64,000 nucleotides of DNA from Climacteris rufus (lineage: Eukaryota > Chordata > Aves > Passeriformes > Climacteridae): assembly GCA_013398175.1 (NCBI GenBank), contig VZRZ01002176.1, positions 594,941 through 658,940 on the forward strand. The letters run 5' to 3'. A program made the position numbers and the translations under genes. The notes under the pieces are model-generated. The model searched no databases and had not been told where the DNA came from. It saw nothing but the letters and a program-made list of their open reading frames with translations. The stretch's first letter is position 1, and each line of letters opens with the position of its first letter. Positions 40,810 through 51,118 of the stretch are shown in pieces.

Positions 40810-41395
40810 GAAAAACAGAGCCAACTGCAATTTAACAAGTGAAAAATAAGAAGAAAGCAATTGATCAAGTACAGAGTAGGGGATGTTGGTTAGTGGATGC
40901 CCTGCAGAAAACACAACATCCTAGAGTTGATCACAGCCTGAGAGCAAGTTAAAAATAATCATCATCCTTAAGAAAAAAAAAAAAAAAAGGAACACGATGC
41001 CAGAATGTCAAAAAGGGAGCATCTGTTATACTGCAGTAATACATAATTCCTTTGGTTTACTCAGTATTGGTGAGACCTAACTGTAGAACAAAATCCAGCT
41101 TTGGTACTTTGGGGAAGTAACTGAGCAATGGGAGAAAGACAAAGAGCAGCAGGAATTACCAGTGGTCTAGAAAGCACAACCTACCAAGAAAGTTGGAAGC
41201 AAGACAAATTTTTTGTCCTAGATAATAAAAGAAGCAGAAAGGATATGACACAAGTCATACTTGGAGAAAGGCAGTAATTTGCTCACAAAATTCACTGCAA
41301 AGAAGGCAAGTAGTAAATTGTCTCAAGGAGACAAAAGACCAACGTTAAAACCTCAAAGGAGGATTGTGAAACTCTGGAATTGATATGTTAGTATT
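40810..41395 (+). mobile_element. Ancient CR1 LINE ORF2 relic, sense
   Basis: Colinear blocks match the part of CR1 ORF2 downstream of the reverse-transcriptase palm. AATTTAACAAGTGAAAAAT at 40831-40849 corresponds to 'MKFNKEKCK'. AGTACAGAGTAGGGGATG follows at 40869-40886, then GTTGATCACAGCCTGAG at 40926-40942. TACTCAGTATTGGTGAGACC at 41058-41077 encodes the typical 'YSVLVRP', and AGTGGTCTAGAAAGCACAACC lies at 41161-41181. The last trace is near GTGAAACTCTGGAATTG at about 41367-41383. All frames are broken, and an A16 run (40973-40988) has expanded inside it. The 3' tail is not recognisable. Divergence is comparable with the relic at 21.7-23.2 kb, so both probably belong to the older CR1 layer. 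Confidence 0.75.
40973..40988 (+). repeat. A16 homopolymer inside CR1 relic
   Basis: Sixteen uninterrupted A residues sit where CR1 consensus has a short A-rich stretch coding for lysines ('AKKAN'). It is best read as expansion of an existing short A-run rather than a retroposon poly(A) tail, because CR1-like sequence continues on both sides. Confidence 0.75.
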
Positions 41396-42247
41396 TCCCA
41401 CTCATATCTATACTGTATGCCCTTATTTTACAGGCACAGAAGGTCTCTGTTGAAATTTCTTCTGCAAGATTACTTCCTATCCGTTCCACTGGCAGGTGCA
41501 CTGAAAGATCAATCATAACGCTAAAGCAAACGGTCATCTCTTTCTGAGGAGTTAGTGCTGCCCTTCACCCTGTTACTGGGTAAAGCTACATCACAGTAAA
41601 AAAATTCTTACAGAAGATGTTCTCCTTACTGTGCATTGCCGTGTGGATTTTGACAAATGGGCTTCCACAGACCAGGCAGACACAGACACATATGGCATGT
41701 AACTGCTAATGTTGCCACTCTTCTTAAAGGTGATTGCCAAGAACAAGTCAGTGAAGTGACTAGATTGGTTACTGTGTAAAAAAAATTAACACCTTTGAAG
41801 CCAAAGTCTGGAAAATGAGGGAAATGCTTTACTATTGCATGTTTTTTGGAAGAGGCAACAATTAATTTATGTGGGCAGAAGTGTATACTACGTCAGAAAA
41901 GACCTTGTAAGAGGGTCTGTTACCCTCTGTTACCAGTAAGAGGGTGATAATTTATAGGTACAATAAATACTTTGCTTTAGCATCCTCCCCTTGTGGTGTG
42001 GTCAGTTTAGCTGCAGCTGCTTTTTTGCGATTAAATAGTAAACTAATATATTCAGGAGCCCTCTGTTACAATGAATTTTTCCTTAGTTACCAGTGGCCTG
42101 AAATAACACATATGTGGTAGAACCAGCAGGGATTTTACAGGCTGTTACTCTCTGAGATCACTCAGGATGCAGAGGCAGTGCTTCCCCTCACTCAAGCAAC
42201 TCATGGTCCTGGGGATTACAGGGCACATTAAAGACAAGAAAATAATC
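41396..42247. other. Anonymous DNA with a compact repeat knot
   Basis: No gene or element recognised. At 41907-41945 a compact knot combines direct and inverted repeats. GTAAGAGGGT occurs at 41907-41916 and again at 41936-41945, and between them CTGTTACC occurs twice with a 10-bp period (41917-41924 and 41927-41934), with ACCCTC opposing GAGGGT. It resembles a small local rearrangement. Confidence 0.6.
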
Positions 42248-42334
42248 ATGAGTCATTAGCATGGATTCACCAAAGGGAAGTTACTCTTGACAAATTTGAT
42301 AAACATCTATAACGAGATGATTGACCTGGTAGAT

Positions 42335-42649
42335 TGTCGCACTCCGGACATGAAAGAAAGACGCAGACATGTTGAAGAGAGGAGTCTGGACTGCGGGCCA
42401 AAACAGGGGGGTCAGAGACCCCTAACTTTATTTATATGTCCTCTAGAAACTACTGCAGATTGGAGGGAGAAATCGCCACCCCCCAATCACACTGGTCAAA
42501 GGAATTATCCATCAAATATCTCTGCCCAGGAGAAAGGAATGCAAACAATAGAATACAGTTACAAAAACATGGCTATGTTTATGGAGAATGTGTGATAAAC
42601 TGTTACAAAAGAATGAAAACATCAAAGAACTGCAAAACTCAGGGCAACA
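42335..42649 (-). mobile_element. Solo LTR of an endogenous retrovirus (class II/ERVK-like), 315 bp
   Basis: The interval interrupts the CR1 exactly and is bounded by TG and CA, with short imperfect terminal inverted repeats (TGTCGC at the left, GCAACA at the right). The 6-bp flanks GTAGAT (42329-42334) and GTAAAT (42650-42655) are a target-site duplication with one later mutation. Removing the LTR and one flank restores CR1-like sequence across the junction. On the minus strand a TATAAA (42431-42436) overlaps an AATAAA (42427-42432), and the element ends in GTGCGACA, which places U3 at the right and U5 at the left, so the LTR points to minus. A 6-bp duplication fits class II (ERVK/alpha-beta-like) retroviruses. 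No internal gag, pol or env is present, so this is a solo LTR left by LTR-LTR recombination. The subfamily name is not determined. Confidence 0.9.
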
Positions 42650-42914
42650 GTAAATGATGGGAGAGCAGTGGTTATTGTCTTCCTGGAGTTCAGCTGGACT
42701 TTTGGCACTGTCTGCCATTAAATCCTCATAGCGAAGCTGTTGATGTATGGGATGGAGGAGCAGACAGTGAGGTGGATTGGGAACTGACTAAACAGCCAGG
42801 CACAGAGAGTGGTGATTAGAGACATGTGATCTGGTTGGCAGCCAGTGTACCCTGCTAGCAGTGTACCCTGGCTGTCAACACTGGGTCAAATCACATTCAA
42901 CATCCTCTGGATCA

Positions 42915-42956
42915 GGATGATCGACCAGATCTGAATGATCTGGATGATCGACCAGA
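42915..42956 (+). repeat. 27-bp internal tandem duplication within CR1
   Basis: The 15-mer GGATGATCGACCAGA occurs at 42915-42929 and identically at 42942-42956, a 27-bp period, just upstream of the FADD motif. Other CR1 copies have only one such unit here ('ttcattaatgacctggatgag'-type). It is a duplication private to this copy or to a small subfamily. Confidence 0.8.
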
Positions 42957-43794
42957 ATGTACCATCAGCAAGTTTGCTGATGACACCCGACTGGGAGGAG
43001 TGGCTGATATGCTGGAGGGTTGTGCTGCCATCAAGAGGGACCTCAACATGGCCTGACAAGAATATAATGAAGTTCAGTAAGGAATAGTGCAAAGTTCTGC
43101 ACTTGGGCACTAGGACATGTTAGGGGCTAAGCAGCTGGAAAGCAGCTTGGCAGAAAAGGACCCGGGGGTCCTGGTAGATGACAAGTTGAATGTGAGCCAG
43201 CAATGCACCTTTGGTCAGAGAAGACCTGTGGTATCCTGGGCTGCTTTAGGAGGAGTGTTGCCAGGAGGTCAAGGGATGTGATCCTTATCCTCTACACAGC
43301 ACTTGTGAGGCTGCACCTAGCATTCAGTCCTGGGTTCCCCAGTACAAAAGAGACATGGACATACTGGACAGTCCAGAGGATGGGCCACAAAGATGATTGA
43401 GGGACTGGAGTACCTCTTCTAGAAGGAAAGGCTGAATGAGCTGGGACTGGTCACTCTGGAGAAGTCTCAGAGGGATCTTATCGAGATGTACAAATACTTG
43501 AAAGGAAGGTTCAATGAGGATGGAGCCAGGCTATTTTCAGTGGAACCCAGTGGCAGGACAGGAGGCAATGGGCACAAACTGAAACACATGAGGTTTCATC
43601 TGAACATCAGGAAGCACTTTTTTACTGTGAGGGTGACCAAGCACTGGCACAGACAACCCAGAGGGGTTGTGGAATCTCCATCCTTGGAGATATTCAAGAG
43701 TCATCTGGGCATAGCCCTGGGCGATTTTCTCTAGATGACCTTGCTTTAGCAGTGGGTTGGATCAGATGACTTCCAGAGGTCTGTGATTCTGTAG

Positions 43795-46747
43795 CCCATG
43801 CTATGTAGGAAAGATCTCTGCTATGACAGTGTAGTGGGGAGCACACTTGAACCCTGAGGAGGTATAGGAAAAAAAGCCCTATGTGATTCTACTTGTGCTC
43901 TCTGTGTGAATCCTATTAATGTTTTTGAGGTGAGTTTTGAGGCAGGTTGAACAGACTGAAAGTCTTTTGTATTACAAAGAGGTGTGATAGAGTTGTAACT
44001 TGTCACTAATAAGCTTTTTTGTTTTTAAAGTACTATCTTGTAAGACTGATTAAAACATATAGAATGATGCATTTCAAAATGAGATTGTATACTGCTGAAA
44101 TTGATAGTTCAGTTACCCAGGAATTTGACATTAATCTGATTTCTAATGCAGTGGCTACAGTGTATTGCAATCTCTTTTATTGTTCATGAAACACATGGGT
44201 GAGCTGAATGCTACTATTCAATGTAGAATACTTGCTCTGAAGTACTGATTTCTTCTTTTTGTGTTTCATTGAGTGTAAAACCCAGGCTGTGTTTTAAGAA
44301 CAAAAGTCACAACAAAGTTGAAGGGTTTGATCCTTTAAATTTCCATTGACATCAGCGAAAGTCTTTTGCACCTTCCAGGGAATGGCCCTTAGAAGGTCTT
44401 TGATTTCTTTCTGCCAATCCCTCTAAATAAGAGGGAACTAAGGTGTTGAATCCTAAAACATGGGCTGCAAAATCTATTGTAGAACAGGTTTTGAACACCA
44501 ACTCTTCCATACAAACTATTAACAGACATGGGTGATTGAATAACAATTTTCACCCAGCAGCAGAAGCATCAAAGCTGCAACAGAACTTATGACCTCTGAA
44601 CAAGTCACCACCAAATGACTAGACAAACATTCCCCTTTTCTTCTATATTGGGAGCATTACCTCCTGATGGAATAATGATCCTAATTGTGATAGCAGCTGT
44701 GACAATTACAGAAAATGGAGGTCACAGTGTATCATTGCTAATTCCACTGCAGTGTCTATACTCTCAGTTGGAGGTTTCCCTTCATTTCAGAAGCAGAGCA
44801 TCACCCAGTGAATAATTACAGCTTTACTACTATCCCCTACACAGTGAAATGATTTAAACTGAAATCCCTGTGATCATTATTTCATTCCAGGCTTTTGAAC
44901 AAATGCCATCTGAAAGGGCTAGGCAAGAATGCTGGTTACCAAAGGTAGCATTTGGATGAAGTAAAATGTCATTGTATATACAGAGAAGTTCATTCAGATT
45001 GTCAGCTAACTATGTTTTAAATAATGTCCTCAGACCACTTAGAGTCAAGTTGCTTTTTGAAAACTCGCTTTGCTATCCTATTAAATGAATTTCATATCTT
45101 GGAAATGAGTCAGAGTTCCACTTATATGGAAATAATGTGGCAGAGGTCAACATACTTGAATTAATGTATGAGATTTCCACTTAATGACTCTGACCTCTAA
45201 AGCCCTTTTCAGTTCCTTTTGGTGCACCTGCCCAATCAGATTATTTTTGGTCAGTGGGTTTTTGTCCAAGCATCAGCCTGGCTGTATCTGGGCTATCCCT
45301 GCAGGTATTTTTCACAGTTGCACAGACTAATGCAAAACATGTTCCTTTGGCCCATGTAGTTGTTGCAAGAACTTTTCAACCCCACTCTTCACCTTCAAGA
45401 TTTCTGCTGGGAAATACATGCTTCATCTCTTCCATTCTCAGTGATCTTCACATTGGAAACACAGCTCTGGAAAAGAAGCCCAGGTCTCCATGCTGTCTGT
45501 TGTGGCATGACAATGCAGCCCACATAAAATGGTATCATTGTTGGAAGAAGGAAATGTCTGTGGCCAGGACACACCATTTTGAACTGCCATGTAATTGGAT
45601 GCTTTCTCAGCCAAAGAACACTGGACCTGGAAACTCTGGGGAACCTTGAGAACTGTAGGATTTTAACGTTAATTAGACATTTAGACATTTACTTGTACTT
45701 CAGCTAAATCCTTCTGGTCTTGACTCCTCTCTCTCTTACCACTACACAGATTGCCCATCAATACTTAAGACCTCATGATGGCATCATCCCTCTGTTCACA
45801 GAACCAGCCACACAGAGCTACTTGTGTCACATCTGGGGATTCTTCTCTTGGGCAGGGAAAAAAAAACCCCAAACAGTGAGCTCTCCGCAGGTTGAAGTTC
45901 AAAAGTGCAACTTGTGCTAATGTGACTCCATACATCCCTCTCCTTGTCTGTAAGATGTCTGTGAGCGGCATCCATGCTACATTGAGAGTAGCTCAAAATC
46001 CTAACTCTACTTGAAGCAGATGATGCCAGATTTTTTTTGTACCTAGAAAACTACCCCCAATAGTCAGGAAAGGTGCTGCAGAATGTTAGAAGGCTCATGG
46101 TGGCTGCAGTCAGTATTAGGCATAAGAGATATTTCAGCTGATGCCAAGGGATGCAAATGTGGTATGTCTGGGCAGGGAATATAGACTGCAGGTTGGGGAA
46201 AACTGGCACCCTTGCTTGAAGCATCATCGCAGTTGTGTGCCATGTAGATATATATATCTGCTGCTCTTCTTGGAGCTGTCTCTAGGTTTTAGCCTTTTGA
46301 CAAGGTGAATCCCTTTGGGAAAAGAAAGTAACCAACAGCCAGGGAGCAGGGAGAGGGGTGGGAATAGGGAGTGTCTTTTCCACCGTTGTCCCACTGCTGG
46401 TTTTGAGCTGTGCAAATGAATTTATCTTTAAGCTAATGGTCACCCAGAGAAGTCCCTGGCCTTATCTATAGCAGGAATGTTGCAGATTGCAGTGGTCTCT
46501 GGCTGAGCAACAACTGTTCCACAGACCTAAAGGGAACAGGCTGAAGTACTTAAAGTTCAACACACTGACATTTCTGTGAAGTGTGGTCTAAGATTTACTG
46601 ACCAGTCAACATAAAGAGGCTTAAAAATGTCACTAAATCTAAAGAGAAAAGCAAAACAGGATGTTTACTGGGCAATCTCATTGCATAGGAGAAGCCTGTG
46701 TTCTCTTATCAGAACACTGATTTGTATCTCTAATTTAAATCAGAAAT
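43795..46747. other. Anonymous AT-rich intergenic/intronic DNA
   Basis: No gene or transposable element recognised. The longest open frame is 45254-45649 on plus (131 codons), overlapped by 45395-45688 on minus. Neither shows a known motif. A perfect 14-bp AT palindrome (AGATATATATATCT) sits at 46246-46259. An A9C4 run lies at about 45858-45870. Confidence 0.6.
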
Positions 46748-47150
46748 ACATAGAATCATAAAATAACTTAGTTTGGAAGTCATTTGTTCCTAATTTCCAC
46801 TCAGAGAGGGGCTATCTTTAAAGTTAGACCAGACTTTTCAGGGTTGCATCCATCTGAGTTTCAATACCTCCAAGGATGAACAGCCTCACTGGCACCTGTC
46901 CCAGGGCCTGATCAATTGCTATGAAACTTCTTTCTCCCTATGTTCAATCATCATTTTTCTTGTTGCACTTTGTTGTCTCCTGTCCCTTCAGTGTGCACCT
47001 GTAAGAGGAGTATGGCTGTGTTGTTGCTAACATTACCCAGAAGGTGGTGGGTTGAAGGACACAGTCAGCTCCCTCCAAAGACATCTCTTCTCCTGGCTGA
47101 ACAAGCGCCTTTCCCTCAGCCTCTCCTTCTATGTCATATGCTCATGTTTT
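46748..47150 (-). mobile_element. CR1 LINE 3' end, antisense, old
   Basis: The tail begins at CATAGAATCATAAAATAAC (46750) and is followed in order by antisense CR1 blocks. AGACCAGACTTTTCAGGG corresponds to 'agaccaggttgctcagag'. AATACCTCCAAGGATG is near 46864-46879, with a block like 'ggcacctgtcccagggcctga' near 46892. TTCTTTCTCCCTATGTTCAA is followed by GTCTCCTGTCCCTTCAGTG, and CTCCTGGCTGAACAAGCGCC lies at 47091-47110. This is one of the common avian CR1 tail types, different from the 37.4-kb copy. It is substantially diverged, with no open frame kept. The 5' (right) boundary near 47150 is approximate. Confidence 0.85.
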
Positions 47151-49310
47151 CCTGACTCAAACCAAAAACATATATTCCTGTTCCCAATCAAAAACATATA
47201 TCAAGCTCATGTGTGAGAGCATCCCTCTGTGGTGTGAACACAAAGGAAATATCAGGAAGGTACTAAAAATGTGAACTAAGGGAGAACAGAGGGAGAAGGA
47301 TGGCTTTGGTATAGTCACCTTTGTTACGGCCTCCACCCCAATCAGAGCCACTGCTCACCTCCAACAGGTCTTTCTCACCTTCAGTAGAGTCAAGGCTTCT
47401 TTTTAAATTGCCACTCACCATATTTTGTACTTTTATGTGGGCAATTTGTATGGGAACTTATATTTTAGCTCCACACTTGGTTTAAGTAAATTATAATTTT
47501 AATTCTAATTTAATTTTGAAATACCTTTAGAAGCTTTACCAATAGTGACACCCCATTTACCATATATCAAACACAACCACCTAAAAATAATCTGTATTAA
47601 ATCTACACCTACTTCAAGCAACTGTAGAACCTCAGTCTGTATTAGAGAATAGTCTCTGTGCAAAGAGGAAATTAATGCATTTGTCTCACATCAATACCTT
47701 ACTAATGGCCATATCCACAGTCCACCGAAACCAAAAGCCTGAGGGTTACTGGGTGTGGTGGTCTCTGGATTGGGCCTCCAGCTATTGAAGTCCGAGTAAT
47801 CTGTTGAAAGAAAGAACATCTGAGCCCTCTGAAAGCTGCTTTAATCAAGTATTTTAATAAGCAAACCATCATACAGACCACTTTCTAGTTTGCACTTGAC
47901 ATCTGCACTTCTCATCACCATGACAACATAGCAATGTGACCCATCATAGTCTCTTCTAAAAATTTAGAGCAAAATATTTTATCAGCTTGCTAATGATGAT
48001 CTAAACCTTTCTAAACAAAGAGAACAGCAAGGCTTCTATTTGCTAAACTGAAGTGCAAATGTACAGGGTTTCCAGGGTTCCTGGTAACCAGAAGTCTGCA
48101 ACACTTTCAGAAAAAAATGTTAATCAATTTGAACTACTTTCTTGTTCAGGGAGAGAAGTGATGAGATATCTTTACTTTCTTTTTCTTTCACTCTCTAAAA
48201 TAATTGCTTTTAGTATTTTTTGGTTGAGGGATTTGGTATCAAAAATATTAAAAAAGTACTACGTGTTGGAAAATATCCATCAGTTTAAAAGACAAGTATG
48301 CAATTAAATGATTAATGGATTTAAAATATGATTTAACTAAAATTATGCAAGATTTAAAGATTGTAAGATAGATTATTCTTTTGTCCCCTGAAGACCTATG
48401 TGTTATGCAGTGTAGTTTAAGAAAAAATATTCTATTTATTTATCTATTGATTTATATAATAAACAGGGTCAATTCCAAACAAGGAGACTGATTTCATAGA
48501 TGTATTTAGCTACTTACTTGTCTCCAAAATGTATATGCTCTTCAAAACCTGCAGCCTTCCAAGTGTCTCCCATTCCTGGGTTTTGCCACGCCCTCTAACA
48601 AGCTCCTTGGATTCCTGCTTGAGGCATCAAAGCCCCCCTTTCTCAGGGAGATCCATTCCCTCCTTGCTCTTGTTCTGGGACCTGCTGGTGTTTGTATAAT
48701 CACTCTGTCATATCTGGTGAACAAAAGTGATTGCACAGTTGGGATCCTGTCCTATTTTCTGCCTTAATCACTTATTAGAAGTCTCACCTGAGACAGGAAG
48801 ACCAAGATTATTCTCTTTGTTGTTCGCATCTTGTTAGACACACATCTCCAGAGTAGTGGTGGATAACAGCCATGAGATACTCCACAGTTTGCGAGAGAGC
48901 TCCTCAAGCCTGGTTTGAACTATATCATTTTGCATGAGAAGAGGAATTGCAAATATCACTCATTAACGATGAATCAGGTCTTAGATATTTAATTAGCCCA
49001 GTGAATTTAATCAGGAATTTAATGGCCTAGAGAGAAACATGACCGAAAATCAGATTTTGCAATGTCTTGTTGTCCAGCACTTGTAGTGCCAACCTCCACC
49101 TGGGTTCTTACACAGAGCTGTTGTTAAAAGTATTATACTGCTGCTTTCCAAAAGGCTCCATGAGGGCTACATGAATCTGAATGTTGGATCAGACATGAAA
49201 GCCTCAAGAACTTCAGGAAAGATTAGACCCTTGAATCATCAGCCTTTGCAATGCCAAGTTATGGAAAACTTCAGAGGGAAGGGGAAAGTCTCAACATTTA
49301 GTCTGTCAAT
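47151..49310. other. Anonymous AT-rich intergenic/intronic DNA
   Basis: No gene or element recognised. The section 48950-49060 is TAAT-rich (for example ATTTAATTAG) without low-complexity character, but nothing in a single sequence can show whether it is conserved. Open frames are below 85 codons. Confidence 0.6.
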
Positions 49311-49372
49311 TCACAGAATCACAAGAAAATTTAGGTTAGAGGTCACCTACTCCAATCTCCTACACGAAGTTT
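49311..49372 (-). mobile_element. CR1 LINE tail remnant, antisense
   Basis: ATTCACAGAATCACAAGAAA followed by TTTAGGTTAGAGGTCACC and TACTCCAATCTCCTAC matches the antisense of a CR1 3' end ('cacagaatcatagaaatttaggttggaggtgacctactccaacc'). Only about 60 bp are recognisable. It faces away from the sense-oriented tail at 49.69 kb. Confidence 0.62.
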
Positions 49373-49689
49373 AGCTACTTGTCATGTAACTGCAACACTA
49401 GCACAAAAATGAAGATCCTAAGGCAAACTTATGCCACAGAGTGAAGCTTGGAATTTTCCCAGTTGTTGTCATACTCACATGGACCAGTTTGGCTGTGTGG
49501 ACCCAGGCCTGAAGGATAGGAGTGACTGTTTGTAACTCTGGCATCAGCAGTGCTGCTTAAAGGTCTCATGTGGGGAGTCTGCATGAATCCTATTTGCCAT
49601 ATTACTCTACTACCTTTGAAAACCAAGCCTACACGGGCCTTAAAAAGTCCTCTGCCTGGACTCACCTGCAAATCTCCTTGAAACAGGTA

Positions 49690-49761
49690 TTAAACCTAGG
49701 TCAAAGGTTGGACTTTATGACATTGCAGGTATTTTCCAGCTTTAGATTCTATGATTCTATA
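49690..49761 (+). mobile_element. CR1 LINE tail remnant, sense
   Basis: The sequence AACCTAGGTCAAAGGTTGGAC, then TTTATGACATTGCAGGT, then TTTTCCAGC and ATTCTATGATTCTAT is the typical final 70 bp of an avian CR1. The repeated ATTCTATGATTCTAT octamer unit at 49746-49760 is the CR1 3' terminus recognised by its own reverse transcriptase. Nothing upstream of 49690 is clearly CR1, so it is either extremely truncated or eroded. Confidence 0.78.
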
Positions 49762-50639
49762 ACACGAAGTAAAAAAATGAATTTTTTAAAAAGATCAGTG
49801 AGGAAATAGTTGGGCTATCCAACTGTTTATTTCCAGCTGTTGTTTAGTAAAGAGAATGCAAAATAAAGAGTGGGTTCCACAGATGCATACCTCCATCTAC
49901 ACTGTTGTTCCCATTTTTCTCTCATTTTTCTTTTGTGTTGTATCCTCTAAATAAATTGTAATATCTCAGCGCTGAGATTTCAACACATCTGGATTCACAT
50001 AGCATGGTAGTTTACATCCAGGAATTTTGAGATTTTACCCGGACAATACCCATTTCTGGCTGCTAAAATGCATGGCCCAATGCTGAGCACAAGAGGACAG
50101 CATATTAAAAGCCCTAGCCACAAAAAGACCAAAATCCTAAATCACACCTTATTTTCAGTCAAATCCCTGTGACTAATATTTGCCCTGACAGCACAGAGTG
50201 AATCAATAGGAAATTCTAAATCAGGGGATTTGCACAGATTTTTGGCTTCTTAAATCTGGATCCAGAGTGCTGAAATCCCACTTCTGTTCACAGGAGTCTT
50301 TCTGCAGAGGTTAATTCCTTGTGCACCGGAGTGGAACACCATCAGACAGGGGAATACCGGCTGAAAATAGTGGGCACAGCTTTTTTGGGCCTGTCTCAGT
50401 GGCTGCTGTGCTTTCCTGTGGGTAGAGGGACGTATGCCAGCAACTAGATTAAAAGTCATGATTCCCTCAAAATAGTATTTCTGAGAGAGACAGGGTACCT
50501 GGTACAGAGGAGAAAAGTGGGTAGAAATGAGTAATGTCACAGTCTGGCTACCCACAACAAGGAATACTGCCTGATATTAGGAAGCAGTGCAGAGCCTGAA
50601 TCTGTAGGAGTCAAGTGCACTGCACTTTTTTTAAGAGCC
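49762..50639. other. Anonymous DNA between CR1 tails
   Basis: No gene or element recognised. The sequence is AT-rich. One 101-codon minus frame (50250-50555) has no identifiable content. Confidence 0.55.
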
Positions 50640-50945
50640 TATGAAGAAGAGAAGGCTCGAGGGAGATGTTCTGGCTGTCTGCCACTGCCTGATTACAGGA
50701 TCTGAGAAGACAGAAGACATAAGAAATTCCTGTTAGATATCAGTAAAACCTTTTCTTGCATGAGTTTGGTCCAATTCTAAGACAGGGCCCAGGGAGGTTA
50801 GAGAACCTCTACCCTTGGATGACCTGACTAGACACAGCCCTTGAAAAAGGTGATCTGACTAGACCTGTTTCAAGCAGGAAGTCACAGTAGATGGGACCTT
50901 GGGAGATCCCTTCCCACATAAATTATTCCGTGATTTTTCTGTATC
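50640..50945 (+). mobile_element. CR1 LINE 3' end, sense, old
   Basis: Blocks in sense order are GAAGGCTCGAGGGAGATGTT at 50652-50671, AGTAAAACCTTTTCTTGCATG (the 'aaaaacttctttacagtgagg' position), and GGCCCAGGGAGGTTAGAGAA followed by ACCCTTGGATGACC. GACTAGACACAGCCCTTG then precedes GGGAGATCCCTTCCCAC and the end ATTATTCCGTGATTTTTCTGT. These correspond to the last part of ORF2 and the 3' terminus of a CR1. The copy is diverged, with no intact frame. Another CR1 tail in the same orientation follows 80 bp downstream. Confidence 0.82.
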
Positions 50946-51021
50946 TGTGTTTCAAGATACACAAAGCCTGTCAGGGATAAGCCTTCATTCTTTGGTCACA
51001 AATTGTTACGATCCATCTCTG

Positions 51022-51118
51022 AGTAATCTGGTCTAGTGAAAGTGTCCCTGCCTATGGCAGGGGAGTTGAAACTAGGTGATCTTTAAAGTCCTGTCCAACC
51101 CAAAACATTCTATGATTC
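51022..51118 (+). mobile_element. CR1 LINE tail, sense
   Basis: The sequence GGTCTAGTGAAAGTGTCCC, then CTGCCTATGGCAGGGGAGTTG, then AACTAGGTGATCTTTAAAGTC, then CCAACCCAAAACATTCTATGA is the terminal 95 bp of a common avian CR1 subfamily. This includes the 'tgcccatggcaggggggttggaactag' signature and the ATTCTATGATTC end. It is a separate insertion or subfamily from the copy ending at 50945, because both have their own 3' terminus. Confidence 0.9.

Larger units (their letters stand above)
42248..43794 (+). mobile_element. Avian CR1 LINE, sense, interrupted by a solo LTR
   Basis: A 5'-truncated CR1 of about 1.2 kb runs 42248-42334 and resumes at 42650-43794. The gap is a nested LTR. ORF2 features appear in order. 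The reverse-transcriptase catalytic FADD is at 42973-42984, in the context KFADDTRLGG. 'GILGCFRRSVARRSRDVILILYTALVR' falls within 43230-43311 (broken here for length: GILGCFRRS, VARRSRDV, LYTALVR). The C-terminal block at 43486-43734 includes LFSVEPSGRTGGNG, LNIRKHFFTVRV and VESPSLEIFKS. The 3' end is GATGACTTCCAGAGGT followed directly by CTGTGATTCTG, so about 20 bp of the usual 3' UTR end is deleted. Frameshifts and stops make the copy dead, and the first half also carries a 27-bp internal duplication at 42915-42956. Confidence 0.95.

Noticed and set aside
42287..42595. 102-codon plus-strand open frame
   Set aside because: It starts in the CR1 and reads into the nested LTR; an artefact of the insertion.
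43203..43734. Intact reverse-transcriptase gene
   Set aside because: The two frames are CR1 ORF2 remnants separated by frame changes and stops, with the 5' two-thirds of the element missing.
45105..45200. Imperfect inverted repeat around GTCAGAGT
   Set aside because: Only 6-8 bp matched segments with gaps; too weak to separate from chance.
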